Shown: positions 34,901 through 44,097 of the stretch, in pieces
Layout: every line of letters starts with the position of its first letter
Position numbering within the stretch: position 1 is the stretch's first letter
DNA from: Sphingomonas asaccharolytica NBRC 15499
GTDB lineage: Bacteria; Pseudomonadota; Alphaproteobacteria; Sphingomonadales; Sphingomonadaceae
Direction: 5' to 3'
NCBI RefSeq assembly: GCF_001598355.1
Contig: NZ_BCYU01000005.1
Span: 1-64,000 of the forward strand
DNA length: 64,000 bases
Notes under the pieces: model-generated
Told to the model about the DNA's origin: nothing
Seen by the model: the letters and a program-made list of their open reading frames with translations, nothing else
The model's database searches: none
Translations under genes and position numbers: made by a program

Positions 34901-35967
34901 CAGCCAAGGCCTTTGGCGATTACCGGTCCCATCGCATTGGCGAGCCACAGGGGCAGCTTCTTCCACACCGCCACTTGCAGCCGATATTTTGGGCTCATGG
35001 GATTCATTTCGCGCGGCGTTTCGCCGGCAGCCACACGCTTGGCGTAGCGCAACGGCACGCCCTCGAATCCCCAATTCTTCTTGAACGCGGCGACTCCCGT
35101 GCCCGCCTTCGACCGACCGAAATCGTAGCGCGTACAGCCGCGGCGGCGCGCATGGCGCATCAACTCGTAATAGAGCCGGTCATTGGCCTTGAGCGCTCGC
35201 GCCTCGCGCGTGCCGCCGCCCCAGAAAGGATAGACGGTGCCGTTGAGGTAGAGGCTGAACACGCTGGCGTGCGGCTTGCCGTCCTTGGATACGGTCACGA
35301 CGTCGGCACATTCGCCGAGCTCGGCAGCAACCTCGCGAAACAGCTTGGCCGGGAATACCGGCGTGCCAAGGTTGCGGACGGACTCCGAGAACACCGCATA
35401 ATGCATCGCCAGATCGCGCGGCGTGTTGCCGATCGCAATCTCCAGGTCGGCGTCGAGCGACTTGCGGACATCGGCGCGCTGCTTGCGGGGGATCGCGAGC
35501 AATTCGGCCTCGTCGTCCTTGGCGAGATCGCGTGAGAAACCGAGATAGGTCGTCTCGTCGACGATCCACCCCTCGCCCGGCGCCGGGCCGCCCCGCAATT
35601 CGAGGCTGGGACAACCAAGCCGTTCGGCTAGCGCCCAGGCCGAAGCGGCGAGCGCATCGGCGATGGCGTCGCGATTGGTCAGGATGCCACCATCGACCGC
35701 GAATCCGGCCGAGACCAACGCCTTGCCGAACAGCGGCGAGCGGATTTCGGTCAGCGGCAGCAAACCGGCGAGCGTGCCATCGGCATGTTCGGAGATCAGG
35801 CAGTGCGCGGTCTGGCCGCACGCGCGTGCGACCGCGAGGTTCCAGCCGGTGAGGTGAAACGGCGTCGCATCGGGATGCGCGCGGACATAGGCATCGATCC
35901 GCGCGCGCTCGCCAGCCTGCGTCAGGTCGGCGGCGTTGATCGCCACCGGGGTCGAGATCAAAGGCAT
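34900..35967 (-). CDS. XrtA-associated FemAB family protein
   Basis: A 355-aa protein of the FemAB/GNAT-related family. The first part has TPFHLTGWNLAVARACGQTA. The second half has PHASVFSLYLNGTVYPFWGG and TRYDFGRSKAGTGVAAFKKN, typical of this group. FemAB relatives transfer aminoacyl groups from tRNA; an exopolysaccharide aminoacylation role is suggested but not shown. It lies 2 nt after the deacetylase gene. ATG at 35967 fits the family N-terminus. Confidence 0.87.
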   Translation of the reverse strand: MPLISTPVAINAADLTQAGERARIDAYVRAHPDATPFHLTGWNLAVARACGQTAHCLISEHADGTLAGLLPLTEIRSPLFGKALVSAGFAVDGGILTNRDAIADALAASAWALAERLGCPSLELRGGPAPGEGWIVDETTYLGFSRDLAKDDEAELLAIPRKQRADVRKSLDADLEIAIGNTPRDLAMHYAVFSESVRNLGTPVFPAKLFREVAAELGECADVVTVSKDGKPHASVFSLYLNGTVYPFWGGGTREARALKANDRLYYELMRHARRRGCTRYDFGRSKAGTGVAAFKKNWGFEGVPLRYAKRVAAGETPREMNPMSPKYRLQVAVWKKLPLWLANAMGPVIAKGLG

Positions 35968-35969
35968 CG

Positions 35970-36812
35970 TCACTGCAGGCGCTCCGCTTCGATGGCGACG
36001 ACGGCGTCGACGCGGCCCCAATCGTGGCGCTTGACCAGCCCGCGCAATTTGCCCGCCATCGCGCCGAGCCGGCTATAATGGCGCAGCCGCGACTTGAGCG
36101 GCGCGCGCGCGACGCGCGGCTGGTCGGGATCGACCTCCCAAGGGTGGAAATAGAATACCGCCGGGCGATGCTCGTCGCGATTAGCGCGCGACACCGCGCG
36201 ATCGGTGATCGCCGCCGGAAACAGGCGGAAGAACCCGCCGCCGGTGGTGATCTTGCGCCCTGCGACATCGGCGAGCGTGATCGGCAGTTCGATCAGGTCC
36301 GATCCCGCCACCGGGCGATAGGCGTCTTTGGGCGCGTCGGCCCAGCCGTAGTGATCGTGGACCAACGGCGCGACGCTCGATGAATACGCATAGCCTTCCT
36401 CGGCCAGCACCTGATGCGCCCAGGGCGTGCGCTGGTCGATCGAAAAGCTCGGGGCGCGATACCCGGTCACGCGTTGGCCCGATGCATCCTCCAGCGCTGT
36501 GCGGGCGCGCCTGAGATCGGCGCGGAACGCGTCGGCAGTCATGGTGAAGACGCGGTCGTGATCCCAGCCATGGCTGGCGACCTCATGCCCCTCGTCGGCG
36601 ATGCGGCGGATCAGCCCGGGGTTTCGCTCGGCCACCCAGCCGAGTGTAAAGAAGGTCGCCTTGACCCCCGTCTCACCGAACAAATCTAGCACCTTGCCGG
36701 TATTGTAAGCGACGCGGCTATCCAGGCCGTCCCAATCTGCCTTGGCGATCACACGTTCGAAGGCGCCGACCTGGAACCACTCCTCGACGTCAACCGACAG
36801 GCCGTTGCGCAT
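35970..36812 (-). CDS. XrtA-system polysaccharide deacetylase
   Basis: A 280-aa NodB-fold carbohydrate esterase. MRNGLSVDVEEWFQVGAFER opens the domain with the first catalytic acids. Motif 2 is SHGWDHDRVF, motif 3 is GYRAPSFSI, and the late motif is FYFHPWEVDP. It has no signal peptide, as is usual for this cluster-linked group. It removes N-acetyl groups from a sugar or polymer. It sits 20 nt after the ATPase gene. Confidence 0.92.
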   Translation of the reverse strand: MRNGLSVDVEEWFQVGAFERVIAKADWDGLDSRVAYNTGKVLDLFGETGVKATFFTLGWVAERNPGLIRRIADEGHEVASHGWDHDRVFTMTADAFRADLRRARTALEDASGQRVTGYRAPSFSIDQRTPWAHQVLAEEGYAYSSSVAPLVHDHYGWADAPKDAYRPVAGSDLIELPITLADVAGRKITTGGGFFRLFPAAITDRAVSRANRDEHRPAVFYFHPWEVDPDQPRVARAPLKSRLRHYSRLGAMAGKLRGLVKRHDWGRVDAVVAIEAERLQ

Positions 36813-36832
36813 GATGCCGCTCCCGTCGCGCG

Positions 36833-37963
36833 TCAGGCCGCGCGGCCACCGCGCGCTGCCGCGGCCTCGTTACCTTCGACCCAATCGACCAGCAATGCCA
36901 GCACGCGACGCAACGCCGCATCCTGCTCCTCGAGTCGCGCCTCGATCGCCGCGAAGCGATCGTGCGCGACCTCGATCGGCGCCGGCTTGGGGTCGTTCGC
37001 GGGCGCCGCGGGTTCGACCGCCACGAGCGGTTCGCGCATCGCGACCGGCTCGGAGGCTTTGATCGGTTCGGGCGCCGCGACGATTGCGGGCTCGGGCTTC
37101 GGCTCGGGAGCGGCGGCAACCGGCCACTGCGCAGGGGCGCTGGGCGCAGGCATGTCGCCGGTGATATCGGCGATGACGGCATCGACGACCTTGGCGTCGA
37201 TCACCTCGATCTGCTCGATCGCGCCGAACAGCAACACGCGTCCCGCCAGCTGGTTGAGCCGACGCGGCACGCCATCCGATCCGCGATAGAGCGCGGCGAA
37301 AGCATCGGGCGTGAATTTGGGGCGGCCGTTCCAGCCGACCAGCGACAGGCGGTGCAGCACATAGGGCTCGACCTCTTCGGCGCCCATCGGATCGAGATGA
37401 TGCATCGCGATCACGCGCTGGCGGAGCTGTTCGAGCCGGTCGCTGCCGTGGAGTGCGGCGCGGAATTCGGGCTGGCCGAGCAGGAAGATCTGCAGCAGCG
37501 CATGGCCGCCGGCCTGGAAGTTGGACAGCATGCGCAATTCTTCGAGCGCGCCGGTGTGGAGCGCCTGCGCCTCGTCGACGATCAGCAACGTGCGGCGGCC
37601 CGCCCGGGCGATCGAATGCAGTCCGCGTTCGATCGCGACGAGCAATTGCGCCTTCATCAAGCCCGCTGTCTCGACCCCCAAGCCAGTCGCGACGATCCGC
37701 AGCAGATCGTCGCCATCGACCTGGCTCGAGACCAATTTGATCACGTGCAGCCGCTCGCGATCAATCGTCGCCATCAGATGGCCGACGAGCGTGGTCTTGC
37801 CCGCGCCGACATCGCCGGTGATGACGATGAAGCCCTCGCCCTGGCTCAGGCCATAGCCTAGATACGCCATCGCCTTGCGGTGGGTGGCGGTATCGAACCA
37901 GAATTTCGGATCGGGCGTCAGCGCGAACGGGCGTCCGCTCAATCCGTAATGGTCGTCATACAT
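36833..37963 (-). CDS. XrtA/PEP-CTERM-associated ATPase (ExeA-like)
   Basis: A 376-aa AAA+/ExeA-like ATPase. Walker A is GDVGAGKT (50-57) and Walker B LLIVDE (126-131). The tail from about 270 is Pro/Ala/Glu-rich and ends in a helical stretch (IEARLEEQDAALRRVLALLV). This family accompanies exosortase A loci and probably drives or gates export. The first residues MYDDHYGLSGRPFALTPDP are diagnostic. It follows the outer-membrane protein gene. Confidence 0.92.
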   Translation of the reverse strand: MYDDHYGLSGRPFALTPDPKFWFDTATHRKAMAYLGYGLSQGEGFIVITGDVGAGKTTLVGHLMATIDRERLHVIKLVSSQVDGDDLLRIVATGLGVETAGLMKAQLLVAIERGLHSIARAGRRTLLIVDEAQALHTGALEELRMLSNFQAGGHALLQIFLLGQPEFRAALHGSDRLEQLRQRVIAMHHLDPMGAEEVEPYVLHRLSLVGWNGRPKFTPDAFAALYRGSDGVPRRLNQLAGRVLLFGAIEQIEVIDAKVVDAVIADITGDMPAPSAPAQWPVAAAPEPKPEPAIVAAPEPIKASEPVAMREPLVAVEPAAPANDPKPAPIEVAHDRFAAIEARLEEQDAALRRVLALLVDWVEGNEAAAARGGRAA

Positions 37964-37999
37964 CGTCTTCGTCTCCGGGCGGGGAACCCGCCTCTCCGG

Positions 38000-39625
38000 T
38001 CAGAACTGGTAACGTGCTCCCAGCGACGCCTGCGCCGTCGTCTGGTCCTCCTGTCCCTTCTGGCTGAAAGTATAGGCGCCAAGCGAGACGGTGGTGCCGA
38101 GGCGACCAAAGCTGCGCGAGACCGATCCGGTCGCGCCCAGGCTGTAGATCCCCGGCGCAAGGCCGCTATCGTAGTAATTGGCGAAAAGATTGGCGTTGAA
38201 CGAGGTGTGCTGGCCGATCGAGGTCGAGTAGAACAGCTGCGCGTAATAACTCTCGTCGCTGGTGCCGATGATCACCACGCCCGGGCTGTTGGGCGCGTAG
38301 AATTTGCGGTTCGAATAGCCCACACCGAAGCCGAGTGTGGACGTGCCGCGAGTCAGGGTGGCCACCGCATCGACCCCGCGCGAACGATAGGTCGCGGTCG
38401 ACACCGACTGGAATACCGAATTCATGCACGCGCCCGCGGCGCCGCCGCCGGTCGTGCCGAAGGTGCAGCCGCTGAATTGCTGGGCCAGCAAATCGCGCGT
38501 CGCGGTGAACTGCGCGGGGAGTCCGCGCAAGCTGCGCTGCAATTGGCCGCCGAAGGTCTCGACCGTATCGTAGACGCCGACCTGAATGCCGACGCTTCTG
38601 CTCGGGGCGTAGCTGAGCGAGCCAGTATAGCTCCACGACCCGTACCGGCGGCCAACATGCGCCTCGACCGCGGTGCGCGGGCTCGGGCGCCATATGACGC
38701 CGGCATCCCAATAGATACCGTCGGTTTTGTAGGCGATACGGCGCGGCGAGTTGGGATCCGTCACGAAGCGGCCATGACTGTCGGTGACCGGCACGCCGGC
38801 GGTGTCGAGCAACGGATCGCGCGCGCTCGAGGTCAGCTTTTCGTAACCGACGCCGCCGACGATCGCGATATTACCTGACAGCGGCAGGACCGCGTCGACG
38901 CGGCCGTAGAGATCATCGAACCGGTTGCCGAGCTGGCTCTGGTCGTCGCGGGTCCAGCCGCCGCTCGCGGTCAGGCCAACCGGGAGCACGGTGCCCGATT
39001 TGAAGCCGACCGAGGCGGTCGCGATCTGCGTCTTCGAATCGTCGAAATAGTCGAGCCGCGGGCTGCCCGGGGCGACCCCGGTGGGACCCGGCTCGGTTAC
39101 CTTGGTATAAGCAAAGCGATAGGCCGCGTTGATCGCAACCGGCCCGCTGCCGGTGGTCAGCGTCGGGCCGACATAGCCCGAATAGACGTTGCTGACATTG
39201 TCGCGGTCGTTGCCGAAGAACACCGGCGCAGCGCCGCGAATATCATTGCGCGAGCGCGTGGCGATGCCGCCCGCGTCGACCGACAGCCCGCGTGCCACGC
39301 GCACCTGGGCGTTGGCGAGACCAGTAACGACATCGGCGTCGCCGCTGTTCTTGTCCCAGGCGAATTGATGCTCGTAGCGCGCCGACAGATTGACCGACAC
39401 GCGCCGCATCTCGACCGACGCGTCGACCCCGGCCGCGGCCGAGCTATAGGTCAGGACATCGCCCGACTGAACGTCGGCGGTGAGCACCTGGCTGAGCTCG
39501 ATATAGGGCGCGATCGTGACCTTGCGGTCTCTGCCCCGACTCTTGCCCCCATCGTCCTGCGCCGCTGCCGGCATTGCTGCCAGCAGCGTCACAAGCGCGA
39601 CCCCCGCGGAAATAACGCGCATCAT
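38000..39625 (-). CDS. XrtA/PEP-CTERM-associated outer-membrane protein
   Basis: A 541-aa barrel protein with a signal peptide (MMRVISAGVALVTLLAAMPA). The body is made of alternating strands such as VTIAPYIELSQVLTADVQSG and is rich in Gly, Tyr and Ser, ending with the barrel-like residues GARYQF. It matches the exosortase A-linked outer-membrane family. It likely forms part of the export channel or anchor. The ATG at 39625 overlaps the stop of the autokinase gene. Confidence 0.87.
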   Translation of the reverse strand: MMRVISAGVALVTLLAAMPAAAQDDGGKSRGRDRKVTIAPYIELSQVLTADVQSGDVLTYSSAAAGVDASVEMRRVSVNLSARYEHQFAWDKNSGDADVVTGLANAQVRVARGLSVDAGGIATRSRNDIRGAAPVFFGNDRDNVSNVYSGYVGPTLTTGSGPVAINAAYRFAYTKVTEPGPTGVAPGSPRLDYFDDSKTQIATASVGFKSGTVLPVGLTASGGWTRDDQSQLGNRFDDLYGRVDAVLPLSGNIAIVGGVGYEKLTSSARDPLLDTAGVPVTDSHGRFVTDPNSPRRIAYKTDGIYWDAGVIWRPSPRTAVEAHVGRRYGSWSYTGSLSYAPSRSVGIQVGVYDTVETFGGQLQRSLRGLPAQFTATRDLLAQQFSGCTFGTTGGGAAGACMNSVFQSVSTATYRSRGVDAVATLTRGTSTLGFGVGYSNRKFYAPNSPGVVIIGTSDESYYAQLFYSTSIGQHTSFNANLFANYYDSGLAPGIYSLGATGSVSRSFGRLGTTVSLGAYTFSQKGQEDQTTAQASLGARYQF

Positions 39626-40626
39626 TGGCCCTCGTCCTCCTGGCCGTAATAACTGCCGAAACGAGCCCCCCCCGGGGCGAACGCAACGCTGTTCAACAAA
39701 AGCTGGATGTGCTCGCAGCCCTCGAGCCGCTGCACGGTGTCGCGGATCTCGCCTTCCGACGTCTTGTCGGCGCGGACCACGAGCATGATCTGGCCGACAT
39801 GCAGCGCCAGGACCGAAGCGGGCGACGCCGAGAGCGCCGGTGGCGAATCGAAGATCACCACGCGCTCCGGATCGGCGGCAAGCAGCCGCGCGATCAGATC
39901 GGGGGTGCGGCCGCTGGCGACCAGCTCGACATCGGCATTGGTCCGGGCGCCGGCGGGCAGCAGGCTGAGATTGGGAATGTCGGTGCCAACGACGCATTTC
40001 TCGATATCGATCGAGGGATCGGCGAGCGCATCGAGCAGACCGGGACCGTCGGCGACTCCGAGCCGCTCCATGATCCCAGGCTTGGCGAAATCGGCATCGA
40101 CCAGCAGCACGCGCGTGTCACGCTCCGCCGCCATCGAGATCGCCAGATTGATCGCGCAATAGGTTTTGCCGTCGCCGGGCTTGGCCGAACAGACCAGGAT
40201 CGTCCGTGCCTTGTCGGGCTCGTGCTTATTGAGCTGGCGCGCAGTCAGCAGCAGGTGCCGCTTTGCGAGGCGGAATTCCTCGGCCAACACGCCGATCGCT
40301 GCGCCCGGGATGAGCAACTGGTTTTCCACCAACAGGTCGCGATCGACTTTGGCCTGGCGGCCCGCCACGGGCAAAGCCGCCGGCGGTACTGGCGCCGGCC
40401 GAGCGACGGGCGAGGCGAGTGTTTCCGCCGGCGCTGCAACGACCTTGGGCGTTTCCGTCGGCTTCGGTGCCTCGGCGACGTGCACAGGCGCGACCGGCTT
40501 GAGCACCGGCGGCGCCTGTAAATCGCTTTCCGGAATCGCGCGTGCGTTGAGGCGCGCCGAGAAGTCATAGACTTCCGCCGCGCGCTCGAGCAGCGATCCC
40601 TTTTTGGTGATGATCGGCTTGTTCAT
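39622..40626 (-). CDS. XrtA-associated tyrosine autokinase
   Basis: A 334-aa BY-kinase-type ATPase without membrane segments. Walker A is SAKPGDGKT (147-155), Walker A' LLVDADF (174-180), and Walker B lies in VVIFDSPP. Pro/Ala-rich residues 40-90 form a linker. The C-terminus has a short GSYYGQE tyrosine pair in place of a long Tyr cluster. It probably works with the adjacent Wzz-like protein to set chain length. It overlaps both neighbours by 4 nt. Confidence 0.9.
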   Translation of the reverse strand: MNKPIITKKGSLLERAAEVYDFSARLNARAIPESDLQAPPVLKPVAPVHVAEAPKPTETPKVVAAPAETLASPVARPAPVPPAALPVAGRQAKVDRDLLVENQLLIPGAAIGVLAEEFRLAKRHLLLTARQLNKHEPDKARTILVCSAKPGDGKTYCAINLAISMAAERDTRVLLVDADFAKPGIMERLGVADGPGLLDALADPSIDIEKCVVGTDIPNLSLLPAGARTNADVELVASGRTPDLIARLLAADPERVVIFDSPPALSASPASVLALHVGQIMLVVRADKTSEGEIRDTVQRLEGCEHIQLLLNSVAFAPGGARFGSYYGQEDEGQ

Positions 40627-42143
40627 GCCGCGAGCCCCCGCATCAGCATCTCCACGCCGAGCAGGCTGACGAACGCGACCGGCAGCGCGGCCGCGGCGCC
40701 CGCGAACATGCGCAGCTTGCGTTTCCTGAAGTCGGCTTCCGCCCTCGACACGCGCTCGCTGATCGACCCGATCACCGGCAGCCCGGTCGCCTTTTCGAGG
40801 CGCCCGGCGGTGGCGTAGGTCGCCTTGAGCTGCGACAGCGCGAACGCCCCGCCGACCCCCGCGAAGATCGCCGCGAGCAGCACGCCGGTCAGCAACAACG
40901 GACGATTGGGCGCGGTCGGCGCGCGAGGCGCCACGGGCGGATCGATGACCTTGAACTTGATCGAATCGGTCTGCGCCTGCGCCTGGGCCCGCACGCGGAC
41001 GTCCTCGCGGTCGCTCAGCAATTTGTCGTACTGGTCCTTAAGCACCTGGTAATCGCGGTCGATCTGGCTCTGCTCGTTGGCCGCCGCGGGATCGCCGTTC
41101 AGCTTGCTGGTGATCGCGTCCATGTCGTGCTGCAGCTGCTGCTTGCGCTGTGACAGCCCCGCAACCTGCGACTGCTTGTCTGCCTGCATCGACTTGAGCG
41201 AGAGATATTGCGGATTGGGCTGGCCGTTACCGGCGAAGCTGCCCACCATCGGCTCGCGCGCCGCCGCCGCACGCGCGGCGCCAAGCTGGCTGTTGAGCGC
41301 GATCACGTCGGGATGGTTGTCGGTATAGCCCTTGGCCCGCGCATCCGCGAGCTGGCCTTCGATCGCGGCAAGGCGCGCACGCGCCGGACCGGCGCTGCCG
41401 GCACCGCCAACGCCCGGAATGGTCGCCGCAGTGCCCGACATCTGGCCGTTGATCGACGCGAGGCTGGTCTGCGCGGCGGCGAGGTCGCCGTCGATCTGCG
41501 CCATCTGGGTACGCGCCGCCGACATGCGCTCGGACAGCGAGCCGGTGCCCGGCAGCGAGCCGAGATATTGGGTCTGGAACTGGGTGCGCTTGGCATCTGC
41601 ATCGCTCAGGCGGCGCTGCAGATCCTCGACCTGGCTGTCGAGGAAGCGCAACGTGGTCTGGGTATCGTTGCGGGTGTCGGCCAGATTCTGGTCGACGAAG
41701 ATCGAGATCAGCTTCTGGTTGATCTGCGCGGCCAGCTTTGGACTCGACGCGGTCACGCTGATCTCGAACAGATTGTTCTGTTGAGCGACGATCTTGACGG
41801 CCTGCTGCAAGCCAGCGACGCGGTCGGCGATTTCCTGCGGGGTCGAGACGGTGTTCGCGAGGTCGGTGCCACGCACGACCTTTTCCAGATTGACCGCGCT
41901 GGTCAGCGTCTGGCGAATCGTGTCGACGTCGTTCTGCTGCTCGGCCGCGCTGATGCCGATCTTGGACGGCAGCACCTGCCCCATCTGGACGAAGACGCGC
42001 GCTTTCGATTCGTAGCGATTGGGCATCTGGCTGACCGCCAGCCAGCCCAGAATCGCAACGACCCAGGCCGCCGCCAGCGCGATCCAGCGGCGGTTCCAGA
42101 TCGCGTGCAGCGCGACGCGAAATTCGTCATAAAGGCCGTTCAC
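40623..42143 (-). CDS. XrtA-system polysaccharide chain-length determinant (Wzz-like)
   Basis: A 506-aa inner-membrane co-polymerase. The N-terminal membrane helix is near residues 17-36 (RRWIALAAAWVVAILGWLAV), with long periplasmic coiled coils between about 150 and 380. A Pro-rich VIDPPVAPRAPTAPNRP motif precedes the second helix, as in Wzz proteins. A further short hydrophobic helix ends the protein. The cognate kinase follows with a 4-nt overlap. Confidence 0.9.
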   Translation of the reverse strand: MNGLYDEFRVALHAIWNRRWIALAAAWVVAILGWLAVSQMPNRYESKARVFVQMGQVLPSKIGISAAEQQNDVDTIRQTLTSAVNLEKVVRGTDLANTVSTPQEIADRVAGLQQAVKIVAQQNNLFEISVTASSPKLAAQINQKLISIFVDQNLADTRNDTQTTLRFLDSQVEDLQRRLSDADAKRTQFQTQYLGSLPGTGSLSERMSAARTQMAQIDGDLAAAQTSLASINGQMSGTAATIPGVGGAGSAGPARARLAAIEGQLADARAKGYTDNHPDVIALNSQLGAARAAAAREPMVGSFAGNGQPNPQYLSLKSMQADKQSQVAGLSQRKQQLQHDMDAITSKLNGDPAAANEQSQIDRDYQVLKDQYDKLLSDREDVRVRAQAQAQTDSIKFKVIDPPVAPRAPTAPNRPLLLTGVLLAAIFAGVGGAFALSQLKATYATAGRLEKATGLPVIGSISERVSRAEADFRKRKLRMFAGAAAALPVAFVSLLGVEMLMRGLAA

Positions 42144-42159
42144 GGTTTCAGGGCCTCCG

Positions 42160-42801
42160 TCAGAACATCGATTCGGGGATGATGATCACGTCGCCCGGCT
42201 CGAGCTTGACGTTCGCCGACGGGTCGCCGTCCTTGAGCAACTTGCCGAGCTTGACGTTATACTGGCGCTGCTGGCCGGTATTGCGGTCCTGGCGCACCAG
42301 CCGCGCGCGGTTGCCCGCGGCATATTGGTTGAGGCCGCCGACCGCGATCATCGCGTCGAGCAGGGTCATGTTGGCGCGATAGGGGATCGATGCCGGCTTT
42401 TCGGTCGCGCCCACGATGCGGATCGACTGGCTGTACGTGCTCTGCGGACTCTCGACGATGACCGAGACGATCGGGTCCTTGATATAGGTACCCAACGCGA
42501 TCTTCATGTCGTCGGCGAGCATCGCCGGGGTCTTGCCGACCGCGGGCATGTCGTTGACCAGCGGCGTGGTGATGCGACCATCGGGGCGCACCTGGACCTT
42601 CGCCGACAATTCGGGGTTGCGCCACACGAAGATATTGAGCTGGTCCATCGGACCGATCACATATTCCTCGCTCGGCTGTTCGCGCGATCCGACGAACGAT
42701 GCGGGCGGCAATTGGGCACCGCCGCCGCCGGCGCATCCCGTCAGCACGCTGGCGCTCGCACCTACGAGAATCAAGGCCTTGGAAAACTTCACGAAACTCA
42801 T
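42160..42801 (-). CDS. XrtA-system exopolysaccharide export lipoprotein (Wza-like)
   Basis: A 213-aa polysaccharide-export protein. A lipoprotein signal (MSFVKFSKALILVGASASVL, then TGC) gives the lipid-anchored Cys near residue 22. The PES domain shows YVIGPMDQLNIFVWRNPELS and RPDGRITTPLVNDMPAVGKT, with the SLBB-like part after it. ATG at 42801 is the lipoprotein start. The 108-nt gap upstream may hold an internal promoter for the export genes. Confidence 0.92.
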   Translation of the reverse strand: MSFVKFSKALILVGASASVLTGCAGGGGAQLPPASFVGSREQPSEEYVIGPMDQLNIFVWRNPELSAKVQVRPDGRITTPLVNDMPAVGKTPAMLADDMKIALGTYIKDPIVSVIVESPQSTYSQSIRIVGATEKPASIPYRANMTLLDAMIAVGGLNQYAAGNRARLVRQDRNTGQQRQYNVKLGKLLKDGDPSANVKLEPGDVIIIPESMF

Positions 42802-42909
42802 AATCAGCCTCCCGCCTGCGCACGGCTGGACCGGTGACGTCACTCCGGCACGCGCAGACTTCGGGCTTGGCTATGGGGTCGCGGGGGTAAAGATTGCGTT
42901 AGGAGTAAG

Positions 42910-44097
42910 TTAGACGAGGATCTCCGCGGGTCTGCGATGACCCAGGAACTCCCAGGGACTGGCGGTAAGTCCATATGCGCCCGCCATGAAGATCGCGATG
43001 ACGTCACCAGGGCCGGCCACCGCCAAGTCGACCTGATCGGCGAGGCGATCGAGCGGGGTGCAGAGCGGACCGACGACGCTTACCATTTCGCGCTCCGCGT
43101 CTGGCGCAGCCGTGGCAACGGCGACGGGGTAATTGCGGCGGACGACGGTGCCGAGATTACCGGTGGCGGCGAGCTGATGGTTAAGGCCGCCGTCGCAGAC
43201 CAGGAAGATTTCGCCCCGACTTTCCTTGCGATCGACGATCCGGGTCAGATAGACGCCGGCTTCGCCCACCAGCCAGCGTCCCAGTTCGATCGCGAATCGC
43301 GTATCGGGCAACGCGGTCAGTCTTGGCGTCAGCGCGGCACCGATCGCTTCGATATCAAGCACCTGCTCGCCGGGAAAATAGGGAATGCCGAACCCGCCGC
43401 CGAGATTCACGAGCGGCGGCGATGCCCCCGCTGCCTCAGCCAGCCGGACGGCGAGGTCGAGCGTGTGCGCCTGGCTGTCGATGATCGCCGCGGGATCGAG
43501 CGCCTGCGATCCCGCGAAGATGTGGAACCCACGCCATTCGGCGCCTCCCCCCAGGATGCGCTTCACCAGCGCCGGGACGCGATCCGCATCGATCCCGAAT
43601 GGCGAGGGACGCCCGCCCATCCGCATCCCCGACCCGCGTAGCTCGAATTCGGGATTCACGCGGACGGCGAGTCGCGGCGCCACACCGCGCCGTTCGGCAA
43701 TGGCGAGCGCACGATCCGCCTCGCTTTCGCTTTCCAGGTTGATCGTAACCCCGGCCGCGATGGCGGCATCGAGCTCGGCATCGCCCTTGCCAGGTCCGGC
43801 GAAACTCGCCGCCCGGTCGAGATCGACGACACGAGCCAATTCGCCCGCGGACGCGACGTCGAACCCGTCGACCAGCGGCGCCATCGCCGCGAGCAACGGA
43901 GCGAAGGGATTGGCCTTCACGGCATAATGGAGGTCGATGCCGGGAAACGCAGATCGGAACCGCGCAACCCGGCTCCGTACTATCGCTGTGTCGTAGACAA
44001 ACAATGGCGACGACGTGATCAACTCTTCCACCGAGCGGCCGCCGACCGTCAAGGGAAGCGATTGGAATTCCAGCGGGATCGCGCCCATTGGCTTCAT
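42910..44097 (-). CDS. XrtA-associated PLP-dependent decarboxylase (LysA-like)
   Basis: A 395-aa fold-type III decarboxylase. It has Lys61 in LHYAVKANP, a glycine loop in LVNLGGGFGIPYF and ELGRWLVGEAG. The LysA-type C-terminal block is kept, but the catalytic CES-G-D stretch reads CTPLDRLA, so the substrate Glu is missing. It is the exosortase A-linked decarboxylase family of unknown substrate. Its start overlaps the AMP ligase stop (ATGA), pointing to a shared pathway. Confidence 0.9.
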   Translation of the reverse strand: MKPMGAIPLEFQSLPLTVGGRSVEELITSSPLFVYDTAIVRSRVARFRSAFPGIDLHYAVKANPFAPLLAAMAPLVDGFDVASAGELARVVDLDRAASFAGPGKGDAELDAAIAAGVTINLESESEADRALAIAERRGVAPRLAVRVNPEFELRGSGMRMGGRPSPFGIDADRVPALVKRILGGGAEWRGFHIFAGSQALDPAAIIDSQAHTLDLAVRLAEAAGASPPLVNLGGGFGIPYFPGEQVLDIEAIGAALTPRLTALPDTRFAIELGRWLVGEAGVYLTRIVDRKESRGEIFLVCDGGLNHQLAATGNLGTVVRRNYPVAVATAAPDAEREMVSVVGPLCTPLDRLADQVDLAVAGPGDVIAIFMAGAYGLTASPWEFLGHRRPAEILV

